From the NCBI GenBank assembly GCA_903911805.1, contig CAIWET010000049.1, positions 1 to 15,038 on the forward strand: 15,038 nt of DNA, read 5' to 3'. The translations under genes and the position numbers were made by a program. The DNA is from an uncultured Ignavibacteria bacterium. GTDB taxonomy: Bacteria; Bacteroidota; Ignavibacteria; Kapaibacteriales; UBA2268. Shown in pieces: positions 1 to 7,148 of this stretch. A model generated the notes under the pieces. The model searched no databases. It worked only from the letters and a program-made list of their open reading frames with translations, and was not told the DNA's origin. Numbering within the stretch: the first letter of the stretch is position 1; each line of letters opens with the position of its first letter.

Positions 1-17
1 ATTATTTATTATTTTTT

Positions 18-1352
18 ATGAAGAATTTACTTGTTATATTTTTAATTGCATTACCAATTTTTGTTTATTCTCAAGGTAGTGGATTAATTGAATTACACCC
101 ACGAATTGGAGATACATTAACTTTAGAAAAAAGAGACTATTTTGGACTTTTTCCAAACATCGAACAATTCAATTCTGCAACATTACAAAAAACTTCTGGA
201 AAAGAATATGTTTTTAATATTAGCTTTGCAGATAGAATTTATCAAAAAGTAGTAGATGATTCAGTAGTTGTAGCCCTTAGATATTATATCGATAATTATG
301 AAGATTTAATAAATCAGAATAGAACCCCTGATAAAAAATTTGAAAGATATTTAATACCTGATTTTGTAACAATTTCCACTTTTTATAGAACAAATATCCA
401 AAAATTAAAAATTAAATTGCTTGATAAGAGTGAAATTGAAGAATATTTGGTTTATCATAATGACAGTTGTTTGATCTTATCCAATAAAAACAATGTAAAT
501 TCATTTAGAAATTTGAGTGATTTCAGAATTATTAATTTTAATGAAATCGATACTGCTTTTAATATTAAATATGGAATTATAAAAGGGAAGAACTTTGTTT
601 TTGTTAAAAACTTTGAAATATTAGATAGTTTGTCAATGTTTTATCAAAATGGAGAAATAATGGCTCCTGAAATAAAAAATTTATTAAAGGCAAATAAGAT
701 TAAATCACTGCAGACAGACAATCTTGAATTTGATTTCGATCAACCTTATTTAACCAAATTTTCTCTTTCATTAAATAATTCATTTCAATTATTTTATGTT
801 GATAAATTTATTCTGGTTCCAAGTGTAAAAATTTGGCTCGAAAATCAATACATAATTCAAACTGGTGTGGACTTTGGATATAGAATAATAGATCCTTTAA
901 AAGTATTAGTTGGAATTAATTATGGTCAATATGTATTTAAAAAAGTTTTAAGTTTTTCTAAAACACAATTTAATATAACATCTTTAAATTTGGGGTTAGA
1001 TTATAATCTATGGCATCAAGATAAATACCGATTTAATAGTCATCAATTTCTTTTTGATATATTTGCAAATATTTTTATACAAAAATATTCTTATAATTAT
1101 GGCGAACATATCCCAGACATCAACAAGTCAGTAATAGATGAATATGATTTTACTCGTAATTATAAATTTATGTATCAAGGTGGATTAAAACTTGATTATT
1201 TGTATAATCATAACTTCTTTACAAGCTTATCAACTAACTTTAATTATTATAATGATTTAGGATTAATTTCTCCTGATGGACAATTATCCACCAGATATAT
1301 AAATTTCTTTATAACTTATGGTATTAATTTAACATTTGGAATTCAAATTTAA
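18..1352 (+). CDS. Secreted protein of unknown function, possible outer-membrane protein
   Basis: A 444-residue protein that I do not recognise. Residues 1-18 form a signal peptide (two-residue charged start MKN, a hydrophobic core, then VYS before Gln19), so it is exported. The middle third is rich in Asn, Lys and Ile. Roughly residues 240-444 consist of short alternating aromatic/polar stretches ending in FFITYGINLTFGIQI, which resembles consecutive beta-strands of an outer-membrane barrel; that is an inference from pattern only. The stop is 2 bp before the next start, so it probably heads an operon with the two lipoprotein genes that follow. Only 17 AT-rich bases precede the start in this window, so no promoter can be judged and a longer N-terminus cannot be excluded, although the signal peptide supports this start. 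Confidence 0.7.
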   Translation: MKNLLVIFLIALPIFVYSQGSGLIELHPRIGDTLTLEKRDYFGLFPNIEQFNSATLQKTSGKEYVFNISFADRIYQKVVDDSVVVALRYYIDNYEDLINQNRTPDKKFERYLIPDFVTISTFYRTNIQKLKIKLLDKSEIEEYLVYHNDSCLILSNKNNVNSFRNLSDFRIINFNEIDTAFNIKYGIIKGKNFVFVKNFEILDSLSMFYQNGEIMAPEIKNLLKANKIKSLQTDNLEFDFDQPYLTKFSLSLNNSFQLFYVDKFILVPSVKIWLENQYIIQTGVDFGYRIIDPLKVLVGINYGQYVFKKVLSFSKTQFNITSLNLGLDYNLWHQDKYRFNSHQFLFDIFANIFIQKYSYNYGEHIPDINKSVIDEYDFTRNYKFMYQGGLKLDYLYNHNFFTSLSTNFNYYNDLGLISPDGQLSTRYINFFITYGINLTFGIQI

Positions 1353-1354
1353 TT

Positions 1355-1981
1355 ATGAAAACAATTTATTTCTTTTTCGCGATAATAATTTTATGCTCCT
1401 GTGTTGATAAAAATTCAACCGATACAAATTTATTAAAAGAAAATATTACATTTAAAGTATTGGATGAAAATAGCAATCCAATAGAAAATGCTAAAATATC
1501 AATTTTACCTTACGATCAAGTTGGTTCATCATTAGCTATAACCAAATTTACTGATAAAAATGGTCAGGCACAATCTACATTTTTTGAAAATGATTTGCTG
1601 GAAGTAACTGCAGAAAGCCAAAGAAATGGTGTCACTTATATCGATATTCAAAAAATTGTACCTATTGGTAATCTTGATAGAGAATTAATATTAGAACCTT
1701 TTAAATCTGGTGATGCTACAATTTCATTAAGAAACTATGTCCGAGATGTTAATTTATATGTACTTTATTGGACTAAACAAGACACAAATCTTATAAAATC
1801 TACATATAAGAGTGCAGCATTATATAAATACCAAATAACTGCTACCACTAAAAATATCCAGATTAGCAAAATATATTATTATATCCCATATTTATTTGTA
1901 ATTGAGTATAATAATAAATTTAAGAGTTGGGAAGTTGAAGAATTTTATAAAAATTCTAGTAATTCAGTTTATGTTTGGTAA
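1355..1981 (+). CDS. Putative lipoprotein with Ig-like / carboxypeptidase-regulatory-like domain
   Basis: A 208-residue protein starting with a lipoprotein signal peptide: hydrophobic residues 4-13, then lipobox Leu13-Cys14-Ser15-Cys16, with Cys16 the likely lipidated residue. Residues about 30-105 (ITFKVLDENSNPIENAKISI, then FTDKNGQAQ) match the pattern of carboxypeptidase-regulatory-like or Big-type beta-sandwich modules, where a 'V.D..G.P...A.V.....TD.nG' motif is typical. The C-terminal half is Tyr/Lys/Asn rich and unrecognised. The gene lies 2 bp after the preceding secreted-protein gene and 6 bp before a second lipoprotein of similar design, so the three are likely co-transcribed and may work together at the envelope surface. 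Function is unknown. Confidence 0.7.
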   Translation: MKTIYFFFAIIILCSCVDKNSTDTNLLKENITFKVLDENSNPIENAKISILPYDQVGSSLAITKFTDKNGQAQSTFFENDLLEVTAESQRNGVTYIDIQKIVPIGNLDRELILEPFKSGDATISLRNYVRDVNLYVLYWTKQDTNLIKSTYKSAALYKYQITATTKNIQISKIYYYIPYLFVIEYNNKFKSWEVEEFYKNSSNSVYVW

Positions 1982-1987
1982 TAAATC

Positions 1988-2647
1988 ATGAAAAAATATA
2001 TTCTTATTATTATTTCTTTTGTTCTAATCTCTTCTTGTCAGGAAATAAATACAATTCCAGATGATAATACTCAGTTGAAGTATAATATAGAAATTGTTGT
2101 TAAAGACAAAAATCAAACTGGTGTTTCAAATGTAAAACAAGAAATAACAGGTTATCCAAATTATACAAATAAATTTATTTTGGAAACAAATAATGAAGGC
2201 AGCACAGGAAAATTTCAAGTATCAAAAGGCAAATATGCTATTGGTAATGCATATTATAATAGTGTTGTTTATCGAATTGGTAAAATGATAGAACCATTTG
2301 AACTAAATAACAATAGATATGAAGTTAACTTATATGAAAATACGAGTGATTTATATGTACAATTTATGATAGAATATCCAAAATATAAACCAGCATCAGG
2401 AAGAAAAGTTGCATTACTTTATGATAATAATTTCAATATCAACGAAATATTTCAAAATATGTATGCAAAAAAAATATATGAATCTGTTACCGATACAAAT
2501 GGTATAATAAAATTAATAAATATCTCTGACATTCATTACCAAAAATATGGATTATTAATCTATGAAAATGATACAAATTTTAAATTATATAAATTTGGAG
2601 CTTCAAATGGAAGTAATGATTCGACTATGATGTTTTACTATAATTAA
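1988..2647 (+). CDS. Putative lipoprotein with two Ig-like modules
   Basis: A 219-residue protein with a lipoprotein signal peptide (MKKYILIIISFVLISSC; lipobox Ile14-Ser15-Ser16-Cys17). Residues about 30-110 (YNIEIVVKDKNQTGVSNVKQ, then TNNEGSTGKF) and about 118-205 (PASGRKVALLYD, then VTDTNGIIKL) each have the beta-sandwich pattern of carboxypeptidase-regulatory-like modules. The architecture resembles the gene just upstream, so the two may be diverged paralogues; identity is too low for me to be certain by eye. It is the last gene of the three-gene plus-strand cluster. Its stop overlaps by 4 bp the stop of the convergent DUF2461 gene, with no visible terminator between them. Function is unknown. 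Confidence 0.7.
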   Translation: MKKYILIIISFVLISSCQEINTIPDDNTQLKYNIEIVVKDKNQTGVSNVKQEITGYPNYTNKFILETNNEGSTGKFQVSKGKYAIGNAYYNSVVYRIGKMIEPFELNNNRYEVNLYENTSDLYVQFMIEYPKYKPASGRKVALLYDNNFNINEIFQNMYAKKIYESVTDTNGIIKLINISDIHYQKYGLLIYENDTNFKLYKFGASNGSNDSTMMFYYN

Positions 2648-3342
2648 TTATTTACATTTATTGCTTCGTCTAAATACTGAAGGAATGGTAAAATAATTTT
2701 TGCTTTTTCCAATATTGTATCTTCAAATTCCTTATGAAAACATTGTTCGTGCATTAATTGACCAAATACAGTGAAACCCTTAAGTTTGAGTATCTCAATC
2801 GCTGGATGATCTGCTGGATAGCCCTTTGGAGCTTTTTTCAATTTATTATCTTGAGATAAAACTGGAAAGTTCATTTTGAATTCTTTATTCTCTAAAATTG
2901 ACAATAAATCTTTCCATTCTTCTGCTATTCTATCTCTAATTAAATTTGCAGTTGGAGTATCCGTAAAGTGTAAACCTCCAGCTACAAATGATTCTTTTGC
3001 ATCAAAATGAAAATATAATCCAATAGTTCTTACATCTTGCACTTTAGTATGAATACTATTTAACGGGAATAAAATTCCAAGATTCGTTTTATAAGGGCTT
3101 TTGTCATTGCTAAATCGAGTATCTCTATATAATCTAAATAGTGATTTACTTTTATCAGCAATGTAGGGGAGACCTTCATTTGCAAATCTGATTGAGAGGG
3201 AATTTACCAATTCAATCGATGGATTTTTGACATATTGTTCGTAAAAAGCTTTGTTTTCAATGAACCATTCTCTATTATTGTTTTGTACTAAATTCTTAAA
3301 GAATGTTAGAATATTTTCAGTAAAACCTTGGAAATCTACCAT
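2644..3342 (-). CDS. DUF2461 family protein (TIGR02453-like)
   Basis: A 232-residue protein that matches the DUF2461 family by its characteristic stretches: FFKNLVQNNNREWFIENK near residues 14-31, YRDTRFSNDKSPYKTNLGI around residues 68-86, and GLYFHFDAKESFVAGGLHF around residues 108-126. The conserved Arg/Phe/Asp/Lys set in 'RFSNDKSPYKT' is the family hallmark. The biochemical role of this family is not established. The gene begins 11 bp after the uvrA stop on the same strand, so it is probably expressed from the uvrA promoter; a repair-related role would be guilt by association only. It has no signal peptide or membrane segment, so it is probably cytoplasmic. Its 3' end overlaps the convergent lipoprotein gene by 4 bp. 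Confidence 0.9.
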   Translation of the reverse strand: MVDFQGFTENILTFFKNLVQNNNREWFIENKAFYEQYVKNPSIELVNSLSIRFANEGLPYIADKSKSLFRLYRDTRFSNDKSPYKTNLGILFPLNSIHTKVQDVRTIGLYFHFDAKESFVAGGLHFTDTPTANLIRDRIAEEWKDLLSILENKEFKMNFPVLSQDNKLKKAPKGYPADHPAIEILKLKGFTVFGQLMHEQCFHKEFEDTILEKAKIILPFLQYLDEAINVNN

Positions 3343-3353
3343 ATTTATATATC

Positions 3354-6140
3354 TTATTTATTTAATTCAAAAAATTCTCTTAAAGCTTTTCCAGTATGCG
3401 ATGCTTCAACCTGAGCAACCATTTCAGGAGTTCCTTGAGCGACAATCTTGCCCCCAAATTCTCCAGCTTCAGGTCCCAAATCAATTATCCAATCAGCATA
3501 AGCAACAACATTAATATTATGTTCAATAATTATTACAGAATTTCCGTGCCTGACTAATCTATCAAAGCACTTAAGCAATTTATTGACATCGTCAATGTGC
3601 AATCCTGTTGTTGGCTCATCAAAAAGATAAAGTAAGTCTGCTTTAGAATCACTTTCTAAGTGATTTGCAAGTTTAACTCTTTGAGCTTCTCCACCAGAGA
3701 GCATTGTACTTGGCTGACCGAGCTTCAAATACCCGAGACCTACTTGACGCAAAATATTTAATTTATTTTGAACTTTAGGAAAATCTCTAAAGAAATCAAA
3801 AGCTTCGTCAATTGTCATATTTAGTACGTCTACAATTGATTTTTCTCTAAATTTTACATTTACAACTTCTCTTTTGAAGCGGCTTCCTTTGCAACTTTCG
3901 CAAAGAAGCTTAACATCTGGTAAAAACTGCATATTTACCGTTACAGTGCCTTCACCCTCGCAAACTTCGCATCTTCCACCATCTACATTGAACGAGAAAT
4001 GTCCAGCTTTAAACCCATTCTGCTTCGATTCTTGAGTATTTGCATAAATATCTCTTATATAATCGTAACCTTTGATATAAGTAATAGGAGTTGAGCGTGA
4101 GCTTTTTCCGATTGGATTTTGATCAACTAATTCAAGATTATCGATATAATGATGACCTGAAATTGATTCATAATTTCCGACCATACCACCTTCAAAAGTA
4201 CCTTTCAATTTTTTCAATGCAGGATAAAGAATATCCATAATTAAAGTAGATTTTCCAGAACCTGAAACACCTGTAACGCAGATGATTGTATTTAGCGGAA
4301 AAGAAATTCTATCGATATTGAGATTATGCTCTTTTGCACCTTTTAAAACTAATTTTTTATTTGAAGTTCTTCTTAATTCTGGCAACTCAATTCTCAATTC
4401 ATTTCTAAGATATTTAGCTGTCAAAGATTTTTCAGCTTTATAAATATCATCAAATTTGCCCCTGAAAACAATTTCTCCGCCAAATTGACCAGCATTTGGA
4501 CCCATATCAATTAATAAATCAGCTTTTCGAATTATATCAAAATCGTGCTCAACTACAACGATTGTATTCCCCAAATCTCTTAATTTATATAAAATATCGA
4601 GTAAACGGTTTGTATCTCTTTGATGAAGTCCGATACTTGGCTCATCAAGAACATACAGAGTTCCAACTAGAGCAGAACCAAGTGAGGTACTTAAGTTAAT
4701 TCTTTGTGTTTCCCCACCAGAAAGAGTATGACTCAATCGCTCTAATGTGAGATATCCCAATCCGATATCCACAAGTAATTGAGAACGCCATCTTAGTTCT
4801 TTCAAAACATTTCCGACAACTTTTTCTTCATATTCATTCAGTTGAATGGCATTAAAGAAGTCTAATAATCTTGTTAATGGCAATTTTATTAATTCAGGGA
4901 TGTTTTTTTCATTAAAGAAAACTTGTCGTGCTGATGTTCTGATACGTGATCCACCACAAGCTCGGCAAATAGTAAATCCACGATATTTACTATGAAGAAT
5001 TCTATAACCCATTTTATAATTGTTTTCTTCAAGCATTTTGAAGAATCCATTTACACCTTCGTAATCTCCAATTCCCTCCCAAATGATTTTCTTTTTATCT
5101 GCAGAAATTTCTTGATAAGGAATATTGATATCAATACCATTTGCTGGAGCGATTTCGACCAGCTTTCTAAGGAATAATGAACCGCCAATACCTTTGAAAG
5201 GTTGAATAGCTCCTCTTTTAATGGACTTTTCAGTATCAGGAATTACTAGCTCTTCGTCAATACCAACAGTTCTGCCAAAACCTTGGCAAACGTGGCAAGC
5301 ACCAAAAGGATTGTTGAATGAAAAAATCTTTGGATCAGGCTCAACATATTGGATATCGCAATCGGCACATTCAAATTTTGCACTGAATTTCAGAACAGAT
5401 TGCTTTGTTTCATTAACTACAATAATCTTATCCTGAGTTGAATTAAAGGAGGTTTCCAGAGAATCATTAATTCTTGATAATGTGTCCGAATCAGTTCTAT
5501 AAGCAAATCTATCAACTAATATTTTAATAGCATTATCTTTAATTATATCTGCATTATCTAAGTTATTTATGTCAATAATTTCAATTTCATCATTAATCGA
5601 AAATCTGAAAAACCCAATTAATTTGAGCTTTTGCAAGTCTTCGCCCAGATTTCTTTTATTTACAAAATAATCGAAATAAATATAAATTCTATCGCCTTCA
5701 TCAAAATGTTCGATATGGTGAAGAGCAATTTCAGGTGAATCTTTTTTGACTATTTTGCCGCATTTCCTGCAATAAGTAACTCCAGCTCTAGCATATAATA
5801 GTTTTAGATAATCATAAATTTCTGTTGTGGTACCAACAGTTGAACGAGGATTTTTAGAATAAGGTCTTTGCTCGATAGCTATTGCAGGAGGAAGTCCAGT
5901 AATAGATTCAACATCAGGTTTTCCCATTCTTTCTAGGAATTGTCGAGCATAAGTAGAAAGAGATTCAACAAATCTTCTTTGTCCTTCGGCATAAAGAGTA
6001 TCAAAAGCAAGCGAGGACTTGCCTGAACCACTAACGCCAGTTATAACAGTCATTTTATTTAATGGGATATCGAGATCTACATTTTTAAGATTATGTAGCT
6101 TTGCACCCCTTATTTTTATTTCTTTAGGTCTAATAGCCAT
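3354..6140 (-). CDS. uvrA: Excinuclease ABC subunit A (UvrA)
   Basis: The damage-recognition ATPase of nucleotide excision repair, which dimerises and loads UvrB on lesions. At 928 residues it is of normal length (about 940). Two complete ABC cassettes are visible: Walker A GVSGSGKS at residues 35-42 and again at 624-631, signature LSGGETQ at 473-479 and LSGGEAQ at 814-820, and Walker B LDEPS near 498-502 and FDEPT near 840-844. Zinc modules are intact: C258-x2-C261 with C282-x2-C285; C724-x2-C727 with C747-x2-C750; and C124/C127 with C392/C395. The UvrB-binding and insertion region lies between the first Walker A and the first signature. The start at 6140 gives the usual UvrA N-terminus with no leader. 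A Shine-Dalgarno sequence is absent. It is transcribed divergently from the SPOR gene and followed by DUF2461. Confidence 0.98.
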   Translation of the reverse strand: MAIRPKEIKIRGAKLHNLKNVDLDIPLNKMTVITGVSGSGKSSLAFDTLYAEGQRRFVESLSTYARQFLERMGKPDVESITGLPPAIAIEQRPYSKNPRSTVGTTTEIYDYLKLLYARAGVTYCRKCGKIVKKDSPEIALHHIEHFDEGDRIYIYFDYFVNKRNLGEDLQKLKLIGFFRFSINDEIEIIDINNLDNADIIKDNAIKILVDRFAYRTDSDTLSRINDSLETSFNSTQDKIIVVNETKQSVLKFSAKFECADCDIQYVEPDPKIFSFNNPFGACHVCQGFGRTVGIDEELVIPDTEKSIKRGAIQPFKGIGGSLFLRKLVEIAPANGIDINIPYQEISADKKKIIWEGIGDYEGVNGFFKMLEENNYKMGYRILHSKYRGFTICRACGGSRIRTSARQVFFNEKNIPELIKLPLTRLLDFFNAIQLNEYEEKVVGNVLKELRWRSQLLVDIGLGYLTLERLSHTLSGGETQRINLSTSLGSALVGTLYVLDEPSIGLHQRDTNRLLDILYKLRDLGNTIVVVEHDFDIIRKADLLIDMGPNAGQFGGEIVFRGKFDDIYKAEKSLTAKYLRNELRIELPELRRTSNKKLVLKGAKEHNLNIDRISFPLNTIICVTGVSGSGKSTLIMDILYPALKKLKGTFEGGMVGNYESISGHHYIDNLELVDQNPIGKSSRSTPITYIKGYDYIRDIYANTQESKQNGFKAGHFSFNVDGGRCEVCEGEGTVTVNMQFLPDVKLLCESCKGSRFKREVVNVKFREKSIVDVLNMTIDEAFDFFRDFPKVQNKLNILRQVGLGYLKLGQPSTMLSGGEAQRVKLANHLESDSKADLLYLFDEPTTGLHIDDVNKLLKCFDRLVRHGNSVIIIEHNINVVAYADWIIDLGPEAGEFGGKIVAQGTPEMVAQVEASHTGKALREFFELNK

Positions 6141-6179
6141 ATCAACTTTGTTTTTTATTTTTTTCCAACATTATAAAGA

Positions 6180-6186
6180 CAAAATA
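6180..6186 (-). promoter_or_regulatory. Candidate uvrA promoter -7-like element
   Basis: On the minus strand the bases read TATTTTG, one base short of the Bacteroidota -7 consensus TAnnTTTG, and are followed by CTTTATAATG. This would put the transcription start roughly 30-35 bp before the uvrA start codon. No clear TTG is visible at the -33 distance. The TATAAT at 6176-6171 is an alternative -10 reading. Its mirror image serves the divergent gene, which adds support. Confidence 0.35.
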
Positions 6187-6261
6187 CATTAAAGAAAATT
6201 ATATTAAAATTAATTTTTTCCACAAATTAAAAACATATAATAATTAGTTTAATAAAATTAG

Positions 6262-6269
6262 TTAATTTG
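6262..6269 (+). promoter_or_regulatory. Candidate promoter -7 element for the SPOR gene operon
   Basis: TTAATTTG matches 7 of 8 positions of the Bacteroidota -7 consensus TAnnTTTG, and TATAAT follows at 6274-6279. The start codon is about 45 bp downstream. No obvious -33 TTG is present, so the exact start point is uncertain. The element lies in the right arm of the mirrored repeat shared with uvrA. Confidence 0.4.
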
Positions 6270-6304
6270 CATTTATAATGTGGAAAATTAATAAATAATT
6301 TACT

Positions 6305-6310
6305 GGGGGG
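6305..6310 (+). promoter_or_regulatory. G6 tract before the SPOR gene start, possible ribosome-binding site
   Basis: Six consecutive G residues end 3 bp before the ATG at 6314. It is the only such run I see in the window and stands out in DNA that is otherwise almost pure A/T. It can pair partly with the anti-Shine-Dalgarno sequence of 16S rRNA. As a homopolymer it could also slip, but its length is short for phase variation. Confidence 0.4.
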
Positions 6311-6313
6311 TAA

Positions 6314-7147
6314 ATGTTTAAGAAAATAATATATTCAATCGTAATTTTGTTCGTGGTTTCTTATATCGGTTATTCTCAAGATGACCAAGTTAGAACTTGT
6401 TTAAAATTAGTAGCATCAGGCAAAGTTTCTGAAGTAAAAATGCAAATGGCAGACCTTTTAGCAGACTATCCTGATGATCCAGGAGTTCAACTTTTGCACG
6501 GCATTGTTTTGGATGATGCTTATAAAGCAGTTGATATTTATGAAAAAATCATCAAGAAAAATCCAAACAGCGAATGGTCAGACCACGCTTTTTGGAGATT
6601 AGTGCAGTTTTATGCAATAGTTGGAAATGTTGATAGAGCTTCTGAAGAATTAGCAAATTATAGAAAAGCTTTTCCAACTTCAGAATTTTTAATTACTGCT
6701 TCTGATGCTGTTAGATATGCTAAAATCGCTGCAAAAGGCGATGCAAAAGTAACTAAATCTAAAAAGAAAGAAACTGAATCCGAAGTTGCTGTAGCTCCTA
6801 AAAAAGAAGCTAAAGAAACCAAGAAAAAAGAAGTTAAGGAAGTTAAAGAAGTAAAAGAAACTCCAAAAGAAACTAAAGAAACCAAAGAAGTAGCTGAAGA
6901 TGATTCTGACGCAAAAACTACTTGGGGATTACAAGTTGGAGTTTATAGCAGCGAAGAAGTTGCATCACAAGAAAAAGAAAAATTTCAACAAATGAGATTA
7001 AGAACTGTTGTGATGAACAAGAAAATTGACGGAGCAATGATGTATGCCGTTGTAATTGGCAATTATTCAACAAAAGATTCAGCCGAACAAGCAAAATTGA
7101 TTGTTCAGAATCAGTGTGGTTGCAGCCCTATTATAATTAAAAAATAA
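6314..7147 (+). CDS. Exported protein with TPR-like repeats and C-terminal SPOR domain
   Basis: A 277-residue envelope protein. Residues 1-21 are a signal peptide (MFKKIIYSIVILFVVSYIGYS). Residues about 23-140 are helical with tetratricopeptide-like spacing (for example AVDIYEKIIKKNPNSEWSDH, then ASEELANYRKAFPTSE), like YbgF-type periplasmic repeats. Residues about 145-198 are a low-complexity Lys/Glu linker with repeated KETKE and KEVKE units. Residues 204-277 (WGLQVGVYSSEEVA...YAVVIGNYSTKDSAEQA) fit a SPOR domain, which in characterised proteins binds glycan strands lacking stem peptides at division septa. It likely acts in the periplasm at the cell wall. It is the first gene of a set with rlmN 1 bp downstream. 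The upstream G6 tract is its only Shine-Dalgarno candidate. Confidence 0.85.
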   Translation: MFKKIIYSIVILFVVSYIGYSQDDQVRTCLKLVASGKVSEVKMQMADLLADYPDDPGVQLLHGIVLDDAYKAVDIYEKIIKKNPNSEWSDHAFWRLVQFYAIVGNVDRASEELANYRKAFPTSEFLITASDAVRYAKIAAKGDAKVTKSKKKETESEVAVAPKKEAKETKKKEVKEVKEVKETPKETKETKEVAEDDSDAKTTWGLQVGVYSSEEVASQEKEKFQQMRLRTVVMNKKIDGAMMYAVVIGNYSTKDSAEQAKLIVQNQCGCSPIIIKK

Positions 7148-7148
7148 T

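Larger units (their letters stand above)
6161..6287. repeat. Inverted promoter-associated repeat in the uvrA/SPOR divergent region
   Basis: The left arm TTTTCCAACATTATAAA (6161-6177) is the reverse complement of the right arm TTTATAATGTGGAAAA (6272-6287) except for one inserted A. Both arms extend outward into TTTG separated by two variable bases from TTTATAATGT (6168-6183 on the minus strand; 6266-6281 on the plus strand). Read toward each gene, the two halves are nearly the same sequence and end 20 bp before uvrA and 26 bp before the SPOR gene. This is what duplicated or mirrored core promoters would look like. A further exact TTTTCCACA lies at 6216-6224. Confidence 0.6.

Noticed and set aside
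3251..3514. Plus-strand open frame of 87 codons across the DUF2461/uvrA junction
   Set aside because: It is opposite two confidently identified genes, and its Gln-rich end mirrors uvrA codons.
6141..6313. Replication origin based on DnaA-box-like 9-mers in AT-rich DNA
   Set aside because: Only two exact boxes, a 173-bp gap, and no dnaA, dnaN, rpmH or parAB nearby. A promoter-linked regulatory role is the more modest reading.
6658..6885. Antisense open frame opposite the Lys/Glu linker of the SPOR gene
   Set aside because: The Ser/Phe/Val-rich translation is the complement of the repetitive linker codons.
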